A DNA stretch of 64,000 bases from Nitrososphaerota archaeon. Its GTDB lineage: Archaea; Thermoproteota; Nitrososphaeria; Nitrososphaerales; Nitrosopumilaceae. Of the stretch, positions 7,831 to 17,422 are shown one piece after another. The first letter of the stretch is position 1, and each line of letters begins with the position of its first letter. The stretch covers positions 133,309 through 197,308 of the forward strand of contig JAGWHF010000002.1 in the NCBI GenBank assembly GCA_028866895.1, written 5' to 3'. Under the pieces are notes generated by a model. It was not told where the DNA came from. It did no database searches and saw only the letters and a list, made by a program, of their open reading frames with translations. A program made the position numbers and the translations under genes.

Positions 7831-8761
7831 TTCTCGAGAGTAGCGCGAGATAGAGGAACGGGAGTACGGTGGTGGCTTCCGCATGAATCGTAGTCTGCTT
7901 TGCGTTCTGCGTAACCTTGCCCCATGATATTGCTTCCCTCACTAATGCACCGCTCAGACTTCCATCAAATTCTTGGGCAGTAGTTATGTATACTGCGTAA
8001 TCTAGGCCCTCGCGATACTGGTTCCACCAGAGTGTGTGATGCTTTGATATGCCCCCTCCTATCATTAACGCACCGGATTTTTTTGCCTTGAAGATTAGGC
8101 CTGACAGGAGATCTCCGTCGGCGGCCACATTCAACTTGAAATCGTTGTGTTTCTGCGTAAACATCCAGATCTGACTGCCCACCGCGCCATCCATGATGCC
8201 TGGGACCACTACGGGAATGTTGTTCCTGTATGCCCAGTAAAGAAATGAATCCTCTCCAAGATTTCCACCAATCGCCCTGCAAATCTCATGGGTGGACATC
8301 TCTCTCCGACCATTGTCATACTCCTTTTGAAGGAAGGCTTGGACTTTTTCCTCAATCAGAGGCCCGTAGCTTTCAAGAGGTACGAGGACGTTTCCCAGCC
8401 TGTGAATCCCATCGTCCGCCAGTTTGCTGTCATCAAGAGTGAAGGATCCTTCCAAATAATTGGAATAATGCCTTGCGATGTCATGGTCAAGCGCACCACA
8501 TGTGGTGATTACTACGTCGCACATCTTCCTCCTTACCATGTCTGTAATTATTCCCCTGAGACCGGTTGAAACTATCGCGCCAACAAAGGAAAGGAACTTC
8601 AGGCAATCCTCGTCATCAATCATGGTTGTAAGGATATTCAAACCGTCTGCCATGTTTCTCGATTCAAATCCTCCTGACTCGTACATTTTCTCAAAAATAT
8701 CCACTACACTGTCATCCTTTTTTACTGCTATGTCCTTGACGGGCCTTCCTGACTTTGACAC
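7823..8761 (-). CDS. dys: Deoxyhypusine synthase
   Basis: A 312-residue enzyme that transfers the aminobutyl group of spermidine to a lysine of archaeal aIF5A. The catalytic lysine is K240 in G-G-G-I-S-K-H-H. The downstream N-Q-Y-R-E-G-L-D-Y-A-V-Y-I-T-T-A-Q-E-F-D-G-S-L-S-G-A block is diagnostic of genuine deoxyhypusine synthases. The NAD-binding S-T-G-L-R-G and T-C-G-A-L-D-H-D segments are also present. The start is GTG, 6 bases after a possible zinc-finger microprotein. A divergent family member is encoded at 38836. Confidence 0.95.
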   Translation of the reverse strand: MSKSGRPVKDIAVKKDDSVVDIFEKMYESGGFESRNMADGLNILTTMIDDEDCLKFLSFVGAIVSTGLRGIITDMVRRKMCDVVITTCGALDHDIARHYSNYLEGSFTLDDSKLADDGIHRLGNVLVPLESYGPLIEEKVQAFLQKEYDNGRREMSTHEICRAIGGNLGEDSFLYWAYRNNIPVVVPGIMDGAVGSQIWMFTQKHNDFKLNVAADGDLLSGLIFKAKKSGALMIGGGISKHHTLWWNQYREGLDYAVYITTAQEFDGSLSGALVREAISWGKVTQNAKQTTIHAEATTVLPFLYLALLSRIK

Positions 8762-8767
8762 GAATTC

Positions 8768-8884
8768 CTATCGGTTACCGGATATAAAATCCTCTGCACG
8801 AGTTATTTCCTTTACCGGGCAAGCACAGCATAATTGACTAGGATCATGCATTTTCTTGCCACATGATAGGCACCTGCAAACCAT
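8768..8884 (-). CDS. Possible 38-residue zinc-ribbon microprotein upstream of dys
   Basis: A short frame from ATG 8884 with a dense cysteine pattern: C-R-C-L-S-C-G-K-K-M-H, then C-C-A-C. This could form one small zinc knuckle. It ends 6 bases before the dys start on the same strand, as an operon partner would. Longer in-frame starts exist (ATG at 8950), but that extension carries no motif. The cysteine spacing and position are the only support. Confidence 0.4.
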   Translation of the reverse strand: MVCRCLSCGKKMHDPSQLCCACPVKEITRAEDFISGNR

Positions 8885-9071
8885 GTCTCCTTCCTGACCT
8901 CGAATGCGGGTTGAGGCGTATGTCTTTTCCACGCCCGCCTCACGATCCAACCGCGGTACTCTTCATGTTTGTTTCCCGATTTTTTTTTAACCGGTGCACA
9001 GGGGGCAGCCAAAGGGACCTACCGTAAAATACAATTAATATGTAGGTGTAATTTGGAAGCTATCGAACAAG

Positions 9072-10139
9072 TTGGGAAAGAAGATCAAGATTGCAATAGC
9101 AGGCGTAGGAAATTGTGCCTCCGCTCTTATTCAAGGGTCTAAATATTATACCGACAACCCGCATGATACAGTTGGTCTTACAGCCTACAACCTTGGAGGA
9201 TATGAACCGGGTGATATCGAAGTGGTTGCAGCTTTTGATGTTGCTGACACAAAGGTAGGAAAGGATCTTTCCGAGGCGATTTACGCAAGGCCGAACAACA
9301 CGATTACGGTTGCCGATGTCACCTCAACCGGAGTTATTGTAAGCCGCGGGCCCACGAAGGACGGCCTAGGCAGACATCTCAGCAGGATAGTTACTTCTTC
9401 CAAAGAACCGGAGGTTGACGTAAAGAAGGTCCTTCAAGACAGTGGTGCAGAGATGCTGGTAAACTATCTTCCAGTAGGTAGCACGGAGGCTGTAAGGCAC
9501 TATGCTGCCCAAGCTCTCGAGGCAGGCATAGGCTTCCTCAATGCGATCCCGGTCTTTATTGCCTCCGAGCCGAAATGGCAGCAAATGTATGCCGAGAAAA
9601 AGATCCCCTTGGCAGGTGATGATGTAATGAGCCAGCTTGGGGCAACCGTAGTCCACAAAACTCTGGTCAAACTTTTTGTCGATAGGGGAGTCCTTGTAGA
9701 TGGAACGTATCAGCTTAACATAGGCGGTGACATGGATTTTTACAACATGCTTGACGAGGAAAGGCTCGAGGACAAGAGAATAAGCAAGACAAGCGCAGTC
9801 AAGGCAATGGCCGATTATGACATACCGATGAGGATCGGCCCGAGCGACTACGTGGATTTTATTGACAATGAGAAGATCTGCTATATCAACATTGAAGGCA
9901 AGTATTTTGGAAAGATCCCCATCAAACTGGATCTGAAACTCAAAGTAATTGACGCATACAACAGTGCAGGAATAATGATCGATGCCATACGTGGACTGAA
10001 GATATCGCTTGACAGGAAGCTCTCGGGGCCTATGACAAGCATATCCTCGTATTGCTTCAAGCATCCGCCGATCCAGATGCCTTATACGGAGGCAAAGAAG
10101 GCCTTTCAGGAGTTCGTCGAGGGAAAACGCGAACGATAA
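9072..10139 (+). CDS. ino1: Myo-inositol-1-phosphate synthase (archaeal type)
   Basis: A 355-residue NAD-dependent enzyme converting glucose 6-phosphate to inositol 1-phosphate. The N-terminal dinucleotide fold has G-V-G-N-C-A-S at about residues 11-17. The family blocks N-Y-L-P-V-G-S, the G-D-D-V-M-S-Q-L-G-A-T region and N-I-G-G-D-M-D-F-Y-N-M are present. The start is TTG, chosen because it places the Rossmann glycine motif at the usual distance. The product probably feeds inositol phospholipid headgroups via the CDP-alcohol transferase at 40893. It is monocistronic. Confidence 0.93.
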   Translation: MGKKIKIAIAGVGNCASALIQGSKYYTDNPHDTVGLTAYNLGGYEPGDIEVVAAFDVADTKVGKDLSEAIYARPNNTITVADVTSTGVIVSRGPTKDGLGRHLSRIVTSSKEPEVDVKKVLQDSGAEMLVNYLPVGSTEAVRHYAAQALEAGIGFLNAIPVFIASEPKWQQMYAEKKIPLAGDDVMSQLGATVVHKTLVKLFVDRGVLVDGTYQLNIGGDMDFYNMLDEERLEDKRISKTSAVKAMADYDIPMRIGPSDYVDFIDNEKICYINIEGKYFGKIPIKLDLKLKVIDAYNSAGIMIDAIRGLKISLDRKLSGPMTSISSYCFKHPPIQMPYTEAKKAFQEFVEGKRER

Positions 10140-10221
10140 ATTAGGCATTGTAATTATTGTTTCCCTAGTCAATGAAACTTGTCAATAATCTGTTATTTCA
10201 CATGCGAGGCCATCGGTTACA

Positions 10222-13200
10222 TTGGTACACATACGCAAGCTAGAGATCTTCGGATTCAAGTCATTTGGATACAAGAACACGATTGTAAACTTTGAATCTG
10301 GCCTCATTGCAATATCTGGGGCCAACGGATCAGGCAAAAGCAACATACTTGACGCGATCTCATTTTCTCTTGGCGAGAACTCTCCGAAGGTAATGAGAGT
10401 TGATAAGCTGCGATCGTTGCTCCATGATGTTGATAATGCACGACATGGCGCGAAGATTGCACGAGTCAGCTGCCATTTTGACAACACTGACAGGAAGATA
10501 CCAATCGACTCTAACATAGTTACAATTACTCGCGAGATGGACGAGTCTGGCGAGAACATATATTACCTAAACCAGAAAAAAGTCCTCCGAAACTACATTC
10601 TCGACCTACTCGAGATTGCCAACTGCGGAATTCACAAGCTTAACATCGTACAACAAGGCACAATCACCCGAATATCAGAATTCAATTCAGAGGAGAGGAG
10701 GAGGATAATCGAGGACATCATTGGGCTTGCATACTTTGATGAGAAAAAGACTGAGGCACTAAAACAGCTTGATGAGGCTGACAGGAGGCTTGAGATCGCA
10801 CTTGCCCGAATGGACGAGATAAAAAAACGAATTGACGAACTTGAGGCGGAAAGGAACAGCCAACTCCGTTATGATTTTTTGGACAAGGAACTTAAGAGGC
10901 TCTATGCTATTCAGGCATCAAACAAACTGAGGGAAATTGACACTCAAAAGGTTTCCAAGGAAAGGAGTCTCAATGCAATACAGTCAGAATTCAAAAAACT
11001 TGACGAACAACGCACACAACTGAGGGAGCAGATTAAGATGCTTGAAGATGAGAAACAAAAATTTATGGACGAGGTGAACGCCTATAACGTCGCAAAGGCC
11101 TCGATAGATTCGGAACTTTCTGCCGCCATGCATCAGTCGGAGGCCGCGAACAGCAAGATTGCCACCAACAACAGGCGAGTACTTCAGATAATCTCAAGAC
11201 TCCCTGAGCTAGAGGCTGAAGTGACCGCGCTTCAAGAAAAAAGGTCAATCCTAGAATCCCAGTCTGCGGAGCTTAAAAACTCCATAAATGCTCTAGATGA
11301 ATCAAGGAAGAGCATAAACGCCGATCTTGCCAACGTGGATTCCGAGATAAACCAGACACTCCGGCAGCAATCGCAGGTCACAAATAACAAGATTAAGACT
11401 GACGAAAAGGTGCGGAATTTGACCTTCACACTAAACGAGGCAAAGCTTACAAGTTCCAGGCTTGAGCAGGAGCGTTCCGACATTAAAAACAAAATCGACC
11501 AGAACACTTCCAAGGCAGCTGGACTTGAGGCGGAAAAATCCAAACTGCTTGACCTTGAGTTGAAGCTTAGGAAGGTGAGAGCAGGACACGAATCTGCCAT
11601 AGCCGCCTTGAAATCAAAACTTTCTGACTTGCGGGAGAGGATGTCAAAGACGGAAAGGGACGTGGAGGAGACAAGCATTATCTTCGAAAAGGCAAGCAAG
11701 GCAGCAGCTCAATATGAGGCAAAGATAAAGGTCGTAAAGGAGGTCATGCATGAGGATTATTCCATTGCAAAATTGAAGGAAGATTCCAAGAGACTTGGAA
11801 TCCAGGGTCTCGTATATGAGCTACTTGCGTGGGATAAACAATATGAGAGGGCCATCCTAGCTGTGGGCTCCGACTGGCTCAAGGCCCTTGTTGTAAACGA
11901 CTTTGCCACGCTTCTTGGGATTGCCGAATTCGCCCAGCAAAAGAATCTCCCAAAGATAAGAATAATCCCGTTGGACGCTGTATCTAATTCTAAGGTTGAG
12001 ATCAAAAATGAGGATGGGATAATTGGAATTCTTTCTGATTTTATCAGTTGTGACGAAAAGCTCCAACCGCTCAAGAATTTCATCTTCGGAAGTATCGGAC
12101 TTGCCTCCTCCAAAGAGGCAGCTTACTCATTATCGAAAAAGGGCTACAGGGCGGTAACACTTGACGGCCAGTTCTTTGAGGCGGACGCAAACGCCGTCAT
12201 AGTTGATATCAACTCCAAGGTATCAAACCTTACCAAGATAATATTGCTTAGCACGTCGGTAGATGGTCTGGTCCAATCTCTTGAACTCTTAAAAAAATTC
12301 ATCCAGAACAAGAAAAACCAGATGAAGAAAATAGAGCGGATCACGCAAAACCTGAATGCCAGGTACAACGCTTCTGAGACGGGCCTTGCCAACGTGGACC
12401 TGAGCCTGACAGACGTCAATTCCAAACTCAAGTCTGTCGGCATCTCCCTTGAACAGATCTCCTCGAGGATAGGGCAACTCAGGAGAAGGGATGAGGCAAT
12501 AACGGTCGAGTTTTCAAAGGTCTCAACTTACATAGATTCTCTAAACGAAAGGATCAACCTTACAAAGGAAAACTATGCAGAAGAAGAGCAGGCGAGGATT
12601 GCAAGCGTCCTTTCGTCTCTCAACGAGAGACGCGCATCATTAATGAGCGCGCAAACCTCGATTACAACCCAGTTCCGTGACCTCACGGCTAGACAGGCAG
12701 AAATCAACAATGATGAGAACTCGCTCAAGGCAAACATGCGTCGCCTCTCGGAAGAGCAGTCATCCCTAAAACATGAACAAGAAGATCTTGAATTACATTC
12801 CCAGACCCTATCGAGGGAAAAAGAAGCGGCCGACATCCTGCTAGTGCAATTGAGGGAGAAGGAGCAACAGCTAATATCGACGTCCGGCACCTCTGTCTCC
12901 ACGCTAAAGGAATATGATACTAAACTTAAAGGCCTGTACGAGTCTGAGAGGACACTTACAAAAGAAATAAACTCGATGGAAAGGCAGTCCGACTCTATCC
13001 TAAGGGATGTGAAGGACTTGGAAGAAAACGAGGAGAGAATACGGAAGACTCTTTTCTCTTACGGGTATGATGACTTGCTGGAATCGTTTGATGTTGATGC
13101 AATACTTCTTGCATTAGAGTCAGAAAAGAAAAAAATATCGGGATCTCTAAACACCAAAGCTCCTGAGACATACGCCGAAGTCTCGAGCGGATACCGCTCC

Positions 13201-13746
13201 ATGTCTACAAGAAAGAACGAGCTTGAGGCTGAACGAAATTCCATCGTAAAATTCATAGAGGAGATAGACAAGGACAAGAGGCAAACATTTTTGGAGTCTT
13301 ATGACAAGGTCGACAAAGACATAAGGGAGATATTCAACAGGATGACTGGCGGAAACGCTTGGCTTGAGATCCAAAATGAGGACGACATATTCTCGTCTGG
13401 AATCTCGTACCTCGTACAGTTTCCAAACAAGCCAAAAAGGGAGTCCACATCCATCAGCGGTGGGGAGAAAACGCTTGCGGCAATCACCTTTCTGCTTGCC
13501 CTTCAGAAGTTGAAACCGTCTCCTTTCTACCTTCTCGACGAGGTAGATGCGCACTTGGATGCGCTAAATACTGAGCGGCTATCTAGGATTCTTGAAGAGC
13601 GGGCCGCGGGCAGCCAGATAATAATGGTATCACTCAAGGACTCGGTAGTACAAAAGGCAAAACTCATCTACGGGGTATTTCCAAGAGGAGGTGTCTCCCA
13701 GGTGGTATCTCACAGAATTTCCAACACTCAGCAGGTTGCAAACTAG
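10222..13746 (+). CDS. smc: SMC chromosome segregation ATPase
   Basis: A 1174-residue SMC protein. Walker A is G-A-N-G-S-G-K-S at 33-40, the ABC signature S-I-S-G-G-E-K is at about 1076, and Walker B F-Y-L-L-D-E-V-D-A-H-L-D is at about 1105. Two long coiled coils flank a hinge around residues 510-680. SMC dimers organise and help segregate the chromosome. The start is TTG at 10222, giving the typical I-R-K-L-E-I-F-G-F-K-S-F N-terminus. No scpA or scpB is next to it. It overlaps the convergent ABC ATPase gene by 4 bases. Confidence 0.96.
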   Translation: MVHIRKLEIFGFKSFGYKNTIVNFESGLIAISGANGSGKSNILDAISFSLGENSPKVMRVDKLRSLLHDVDNARHGAKIARVSCHFDNTDRKIPIDSNIVTITREMDESGENIYYLNQKKVLRNYILDLLEIANCGIHKLNIVQQGTITRISEFNSEERRRIIEDIIGLAYFDEKKTEALKQLDEADRRLEIALARMDEIKKRIDELEAERNSQLRYDFLDKELKRLYAIQASNKLREIDTQKVSKERSLNAIQSEFKKLDEQRTQLREQIKMLEDEKQKFMDEVNAYNVAKASIDSELSAAMHQSEAANSKIATNNRRVLQIISRLPELEAEVTALQEKRSILESQSAELKNSINALDESRKSINADLANVDSEINQTLRQQSQVTNNKIKTDEKVRNLTFTLNEAKLTSSRLEQERSDIKNKIDQNTSKAAGLEAEKSKLLDLELKLRKVRAGHESAIAALKSKLSDLRERMSKTERDVEETSIIFEKASKAAAQYEAKIKVVKEVMHEDYSIAKLKEDSKRLGIQGLVYELLAWDKQYERAILAVGSDWLKALVVNDFATLLGIAEFAQQKNLPKIRIIPLDAVSNSKVEIKNEDGIIGILSDFISCDEKLQPLKNFIFGSIGLASSKEAAYSLSKKGYRAVTLDGQFFEADANAVIVDINSKVSNLTKIILLSTSVDGLVQSLELLKKFIQNKKNQMKKIERITQNLNARYNASETGLANVDLSLTDVNSKLKSVGISLEQISSRIGQLRRRDEAITVEFSKVSTYIDSLNERINLTKENYAEEEQARIASVLSSLNERRASLMSAQTSITTQFRDLTARQAEINNDENSLKANMRRLSEEQSSLKHEQEDLELHSQTLSREKEAADILLVQLREKEQQLISTSGTSVSTLKEYDTKLKGLYESERTLTKEINSMERQSDSILRDVKDLEENEERIRKTLFSYGYDDLLESFDVDAILLALESEKKKISGSLNTKAPETYAEVSSGYRSMSTRKNELEAERNSIVKFIEEIDKDKRQTFLESYDKVDKDIREIFNRMTGGNAWLEIQNEDDIFSSGISYLVQFPNKPKRESTSISGGEKTLAAITFLLALQKLKPSPFYLLDEVDAHLDALNTERLSRILEERAAGSQIIMVSLKDSVVQKAKLIYGVFPRGGVSQVVSHRISNTQQVAN

Positions 13747-14732
13747 TTCCATCTAAAGAAGCACGCAACAAACCTTCCTTCCTCGACTTTTTCAAGCTCC
13801 GGCTCCTCAAGACACTTCTCTGTAGCATAGGGGCATCTCGTCCTAAACCGGCAGCCCTTATCTGAGCCTGACTCCTCAGTTCTGTTTATCCGAAACTTCT
13901 TCTCTCCCTGATGATTGCCGGGATAGGGGTCTGGAATTGAATTGATAAGTGCTTGGGTGTAGGGATGCAAAGGCCTCTTGATGACGTTGTTGATTTCGCC
14001 CATCTCCACTATGCTCCCACGATACAAAATCGCAATCACATGTCCAACATATCTTGCCGTGGAAAGGTCATGGGTAATGTAAAGGAAGGAGATGCCGTGC
14101 CTTTGCTGGAGCTTGCTCATCAGTTCCAGAACGCCAACTCTTATTGAAACATCTAACATGGAGACAGGCTCATCAGCAATGATCATCTTAGGCTTGGTTG
14201 TAATCGCTCTTGCGATTGCCACTCTCTGTCTCTGTCCGCCCGACAACATGTGGGGATATTTTGATGCGATCTCATCGGGATCTAGGCTGACATCTCTGAG
14301 CGCATCAAGAACTAAGGATTGCCTTTCTGATGGCCTTCCTATGCCATGTATGTCAAGAGGTTCGCGCACAATGTCGACAACTTTCATCCTAGGATCTATG
14401 GCCGAGTACGGATCTTGGTATATCATCTGGCAGTTTCTCCTGACCTTATTTATGCTCTGCAATCTTCCATCAAGAGATATTCCGTCAAAGATAATTTCCC
14501 CCGAATCCGGCTCTATGGCGCCAAGAATCAAACGAGCAATTGTCGTCTTACCCGATCCGGATTCCCCCGCAAGTACAAATGTCTGGCCCTTTATCACCGA
14601 AAACGATACATTGTCCACCGCCCGTATGGTTTCCTTTTTGTGGAAGAAACCCTTCTTTTCAAAGGATTTCTTGAGGTTCTTTACAATGAGGATCTCGTCC
14701 ACTGGCTTTGGTTTGCCATCCAAGTATATCAA
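13743..14732 (-). CDS. Oligopeptide/dipeptide ABC transporter ATP-binding protein (OppF/DppF type)
   Basis: A 329-residue ATPase. Walker A is G-E-S-G-S-G-K-T at 56-63, the Q-loop lies in M-I-Y-Q-D-P-Y-S-A-I-D-P-R, the signature is L-S-G-G-Q-R-Q-R-V, and Walker B is I-I-A-D-E-P. The C-terminal extension with R-C-P-Y-A and spaced cysteines is typical of the oligopeptide group. TTG 14732 and GTG 14702 are both possible starts. Its usual partner ATPase lies at 15804-16751 on the same strand but is separated by an opposite-strand gene, and no permease or binding-protein gene is in the window. Confidence 0.9.
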   Translation of the reverse strand: MIYLDGKPKPVDEILIVKNLKKSFEKKGFFHKKETIRAVDNVSFSVIKGQTFVLAGESGSGKTTIARLILGAIEPDSGEIIFDGISLDGRLQSINKVRRNCQMIYQDPYSAIDPRMKVVDIVREPLDIHGIGRPSERQSLVLDALRDVSLDPDEIASKYPHMLSGGQRQRVAIARAITTKPKMIIADEPVSMLDVSIRVGVLELMSKLQQRHGISFLYITHDLSTARYVGHVIAILYRGSIVEMGEINNVIKRPLHPYTQALINSIPDPYPGNHQGEKKFRINRTEESGSDKGCRFRTRCPYATEKCLEEPELEKVEEGRFVACFFRWN

Positions 14733-14840
14733 GAAACCTGACGGTTCCGAGAATTCGGCGCTTGCACTGTCAGGGAAACCTGGGTATTGTACGACTTTGC
14801 GGATTAGACGATCTCTTGGTCAAATTCTTACCATCGCAAA

Positions 14841-14850
14841 GTTTTAAAAG
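14841..14850 (+). promoter_or_regulatory. TATA box of the repeat-protein gene
   Basis: The run gttttaaaag is centred about 28 bases upstream of the GTG at 14873. This spacing predicts transcription starting at or just before the start codon, and it supports the internal GTG over more upstream starts. Confidence 0.5.
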
Positions 14851-14872
14851 CTATCCTTTGCCATACTCAAGC

Positions 14873-15787
14873 GTGAACGCTAAACTCCTAGCCGCGGTAA
14901 TGATTACCGGTTTAGTTCTAAGTGGTAGTTCGGTGTACCTCAGCAGGATGGTCTTTGCGGACGATCAATGGTCAAGCATTGCGCAAAGACAGATGGTCGC
15001 TCAACAGACGGCGGCTCTTCTCTATGCTACCAAGTACATGTACAACAACATGAACCAGTCCGCAGCAGATTGGTCCGGCCTGACTTATACCACTACCGAT
15101 GAGAACACCAAGGGGAGAAACTTGGACGCAGCAGCACTGGCATCTGAACAAAACGCCTTGTCAGAATTCGACAAGATTCATGTGCGACAGCTTGTAAGTC
15201 TGCAATCGACAAATTATACGGGGTTGAACAGTACCACGACTGATGAACAGGGGCGCGACAGAAATATGCTGATTGCACAGGCCGAGGCAGATTCTCTGAA
15301 CAAGTCCCAGGCAATAGTCTCTCAGCTGTCGCAGATTAATGCTGCATACCTCAATATTACAAGCCAGGGCACAACCAACGAGCAGTCACCTGACAGACAG
15401 GCCCAACTCCAAAAGACTTGGAATGATATGGAAACTCAGGCAACATCTCTTGTGAACTCAATCTCAAAGATTGACACCGAGTATGTGAATCTTCAGGCAG
15501 GTCCTACAACAAACGAGAATACGCCTGGACGGTCACTCGATTATGCCCAAGCTTACGCATTGAGTAAGGCAATACAGATATTCCAAGAAATTCACGCCAA
15601 GAACCTTGCGGCAACACAGTCAACAGACTATGTGGGTCTGAACAGCTCTACAACTAATGAGCACGTCGCAATCAGCAGGAACACGGCGATAGAGGATGCA
15701 AGCCAGCGGGCACTGCAAAACGCAATAGATACTTACAATGCGTACTACAACGGTGCAGGGCTTAACCAGACACTGTATTCCCACTAG
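14873..15787 (+). CDS. Secreted protein with five ~46-residue tandem repeats
   Basis: A 304-residue protein. An N-terminal signal peptide or anchor (A-A-V-M-I-T-G-L-V-L-S-G) ends near V-F-A-D-D. The mature part contains five copies of a unit whose marker is Y/W-x-G/N-L-x-x-x-T-T-(D/N)-E-x-x-x-x-R, found at about 15090, 15230, 15370, 15507 and 15650, a period of 137-143 bases. Between the markers are helical Q/A/S-rich stretches. The GTG start is supported by its TATA box. The gene lies between the two oligopeptide ATPase genes on the opposite strand. No family is recognised; an extracellular helical-repeat role is a guess. Confidence 0.75.
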   Translation: MNAKLLAAVMITGLVLSGSSVYLSRMVFADDQWSSIAQRQMVAQQTAALLYATKYMYNNMNQSAADWSGLTYTTTDENTKGRNLDAAALASEQNALSEFDKIHVRQLVSLQSTNYTGLNSTTTDEQGRDRNMLIAQAEADSLNKSQAIVSQLSQINAAYLNITSQGTTNEQSPDRQAQLQKTWNDMETQATSLVNSISKIDTEYVNLQAGPTTNENTPGRSLDYAQAYALSKAIQIFQEIHAKNLAATQSTDYVGLNSSTTNEHVAISRNTAIEDASQRALQNAIDTYNAYYNGAGLNQTLYSH

Positions 15788-15803
15788 GTTAAACCTCTTA
15801 ATT

Positions 15804-16751
15804 TTATTTTTCTATCTCGTAAAGCCAGCACTCGACGTACCCCGTCTTGGTCTTGATTATAGGGGGATCAGATCTGCACTTTTCCATTGCCTGTGAGCAT
15901 CTGTCGTAAAACCTGCATCCTTTCGGTAGGTTCGAGGGACTTGGCGGGTACCCCTCGAGGGTTACCAAATTGGATTCGCCTCTTATTTTTGGCGTCAGCC
16001 TGAGCAAGGCCTGCGTATATGGGTGCATCGGTCTTGAATATATCTCCGTCACAGCCCCAAACTCAACCATCCTCCCGGCATACATTATTCCTACCATATC
16101 GGAAACCTCCGCGATTATCCCAAGGTCATGCGAAATTAGCACAAGGGACATGCCTCCTGTCTTGAGGCTCTTGAGAAGCTCAAGGATTTGAGCCTGAACC
16201 AAAACGTCCAAGGCGGTTGTCGGCTCATCGGCTATTACTAGCACCGGTCTCAAAAGCAAGGCCATTGCAATGACAACCCTCTGTTTCATTCCACCACTAA
16301 GCTCGTGGGGGAACATGTCAAGGACGCCTTCCTCCAGGCCGACTGATGCGATTGTATTTTTTATTGTTATCTGACTATCCGAGCCACCGTCATGTACATT
16401 GAGGACCTCCTCAAACTGCTGCCTTATCGAAAATACTGGGTCTAGGGCATTCATTGCCCCCTGAAAAACCATTGCAATCTTCTTCCACCTAAATTCCCTT
16501 GAAAACTCGCTTTCTTGCATCTCCATGAGTGGTTTGCCGTCGAGTAATATCTCGCCTGAATCTATCCTGCCTCCAAAGACCGATCTTAAAATTGCGAGGC
16601 CCAAGGTGCTTTTGCCACATCCGCTCTCCCCAACAATGCCCAGGGATTTTTTATTATCGAGGTAAAATGAAACCCCATCTACTGCGGTGACAGGCCGTTC
16701 TCTCATTCTATAGCTGACGGTAAGATCCTTTACAGCAAGAGTTGTCATCAA
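15804..16751 (-). CDS. Oligopeptide/dipeptide ABC transporter ATP-binding protein (OppD/DppD type)
   Basis: A 315-residue ATPase with Walker A G-E-S-G-C-G-K-S at 41-48, Q-loop M-V-F-Q-G-A-M-N-A-L-D-P, signature L-S-G-G-M-K-Q-R-V, Walker B V-I-A-D-E-P-T-T-A-L-D, and the C-terminal oligopeptide extension C-R-F-Y-D-R-C-S-Q-A. OppD and OppF normally form a heterodimer on two permeases. The upstream sequence on this strand, where oppB/oppC would be expected, is a roughly 670-base sparse region. Either of the first two ATG codons may be the start. Confidence 0.9.
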   Translation of the reverse strand: MMTTLAVKDLTVSYRMRERPVTAVDGVSFYLDNKKSLGIVGESGCGKSTLGLAILRSVFGGRIDSGEILLDGKPLMEMQESEFSREFRWKKIAMVFQGAMNALDPVFSIRQQFEEVLNVHDGGSDSQITIKNTIASVGLEEGVLDMFPHELSGGMKQRVVIAMALLLRPVLVIADEPTTALDVLVQAQILELLKSLKTGGMSLVLISHDLGIIAEVSDMVGIMYAGRMVEFGAVTEIYSRPMHPYTQALLRLTPKIRGESNLVTLEGYPPSPSNLPKGCRFYDRCSQAMEKCRSDPPIIKTKTGYVECWLYEIEK

Positions 16752-16775
16752 ATAGCATAAAACGTCCTTCTACAT

Positions 16776-16997
16776 TTGCCTTTGGTTCTGATTGCATCCT
16801 TTCTCGCCATAATTTCCAACGAAGGTGGTTCCGCCTTTGCTCCAATCCAAAACCATTCCCAATTTGAATTCGTACAATTTCTAGGCCATAACCGTACATT
16901 TTACATTTATCAGGACCTGAAGTTCAGGGCATGGCTTCAAATTCAAGGAAACGGAGCACATTATCCATATGATGGAAAACGTTCTAGAATTTTCTGA
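16776..16997 (+). CDS. Possible small secreted protein, uncertain
   Basis: A 73-residue frame from a TTG. The first 22 residues (L-V-L-I-A-S-F-L-A-I-I-S, then S-A-F-A) look like a signal peptide, followed by a polar, aromatic-rich tail. A TATA-like cataaaac lies about 15-20 bases upstream, a little closer than usual. No motif or partner supports it further. It sits in an otherwise empty stretch, so it may be a gene remnant or chance. Confidence 0.25.
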   Translation: MPLVLIASFLAIISNEGGSAFAPIQNHSQFEFVQFLGHNRTFYIYQDLKFRAWLQIQGNGAHYPYDGKRSRIF

Positions 16998-17422
16998 CCT
17001 AGGATTATACCATGTAATGTTATGCGGTCTGTCATTGGCTACCTACGGTAGAGCTCTTAGTTCCATTGATTGATGGGAAAAATGGCAGAGAGACCACTTG
17101 AATTTCTTACAGCCGCATTGTTCTTTATTGGATGCAGAAAACCAGTCCTGAGGGGATCCTTCCGGGAAGTCGAGGTAACTGCATCACCCCCTATTCACAA
17201 ACAATTCGTGGTCAGGAAAGATACGAAAACCGGAAAGATACCGAGTTGCCGATAAAATAAGCAAAAAAATTCCTGCCTACACCCAAGGGAGTAAAATGCA
17301 TTTTGATCTGCAAAAAGTTTGGCATTATGGGGTAGATGTGACAATCGTTGTGCAATTATTGCACTGTTGCAAACCATCCGAATATCAGTAAAATGCGGTC
17401 GCGCCTTCAGTATTTGACAACA
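16998..17422. other. Stretch without convincing gene
   Basis: About 425 bases in which I see no reading frame with a recognisable motif, no tRNA-like fold and no obvious repeat. A 61-residue frame at 17070-17255 exists but has no supporting features. The sequence could hold the 3' untranslated region of the receiver-protein gene. Confidence 0.4.

Noticed and set aside
9366-10172. 268-residue minus-strand frame inside the inositol-phosphate synthase gene
   Set aside because: It mirrors a well-recognised gene and its sequence resembles no protein family; a codon-bias artefact.
11232-11699. 155-residue Ser-rich minus-strand frame within smc
   Set aside because: It is the antisense of coiled-coil Lys/Glu/Leu codons, a common source of false Ser/Phe-rich frames.
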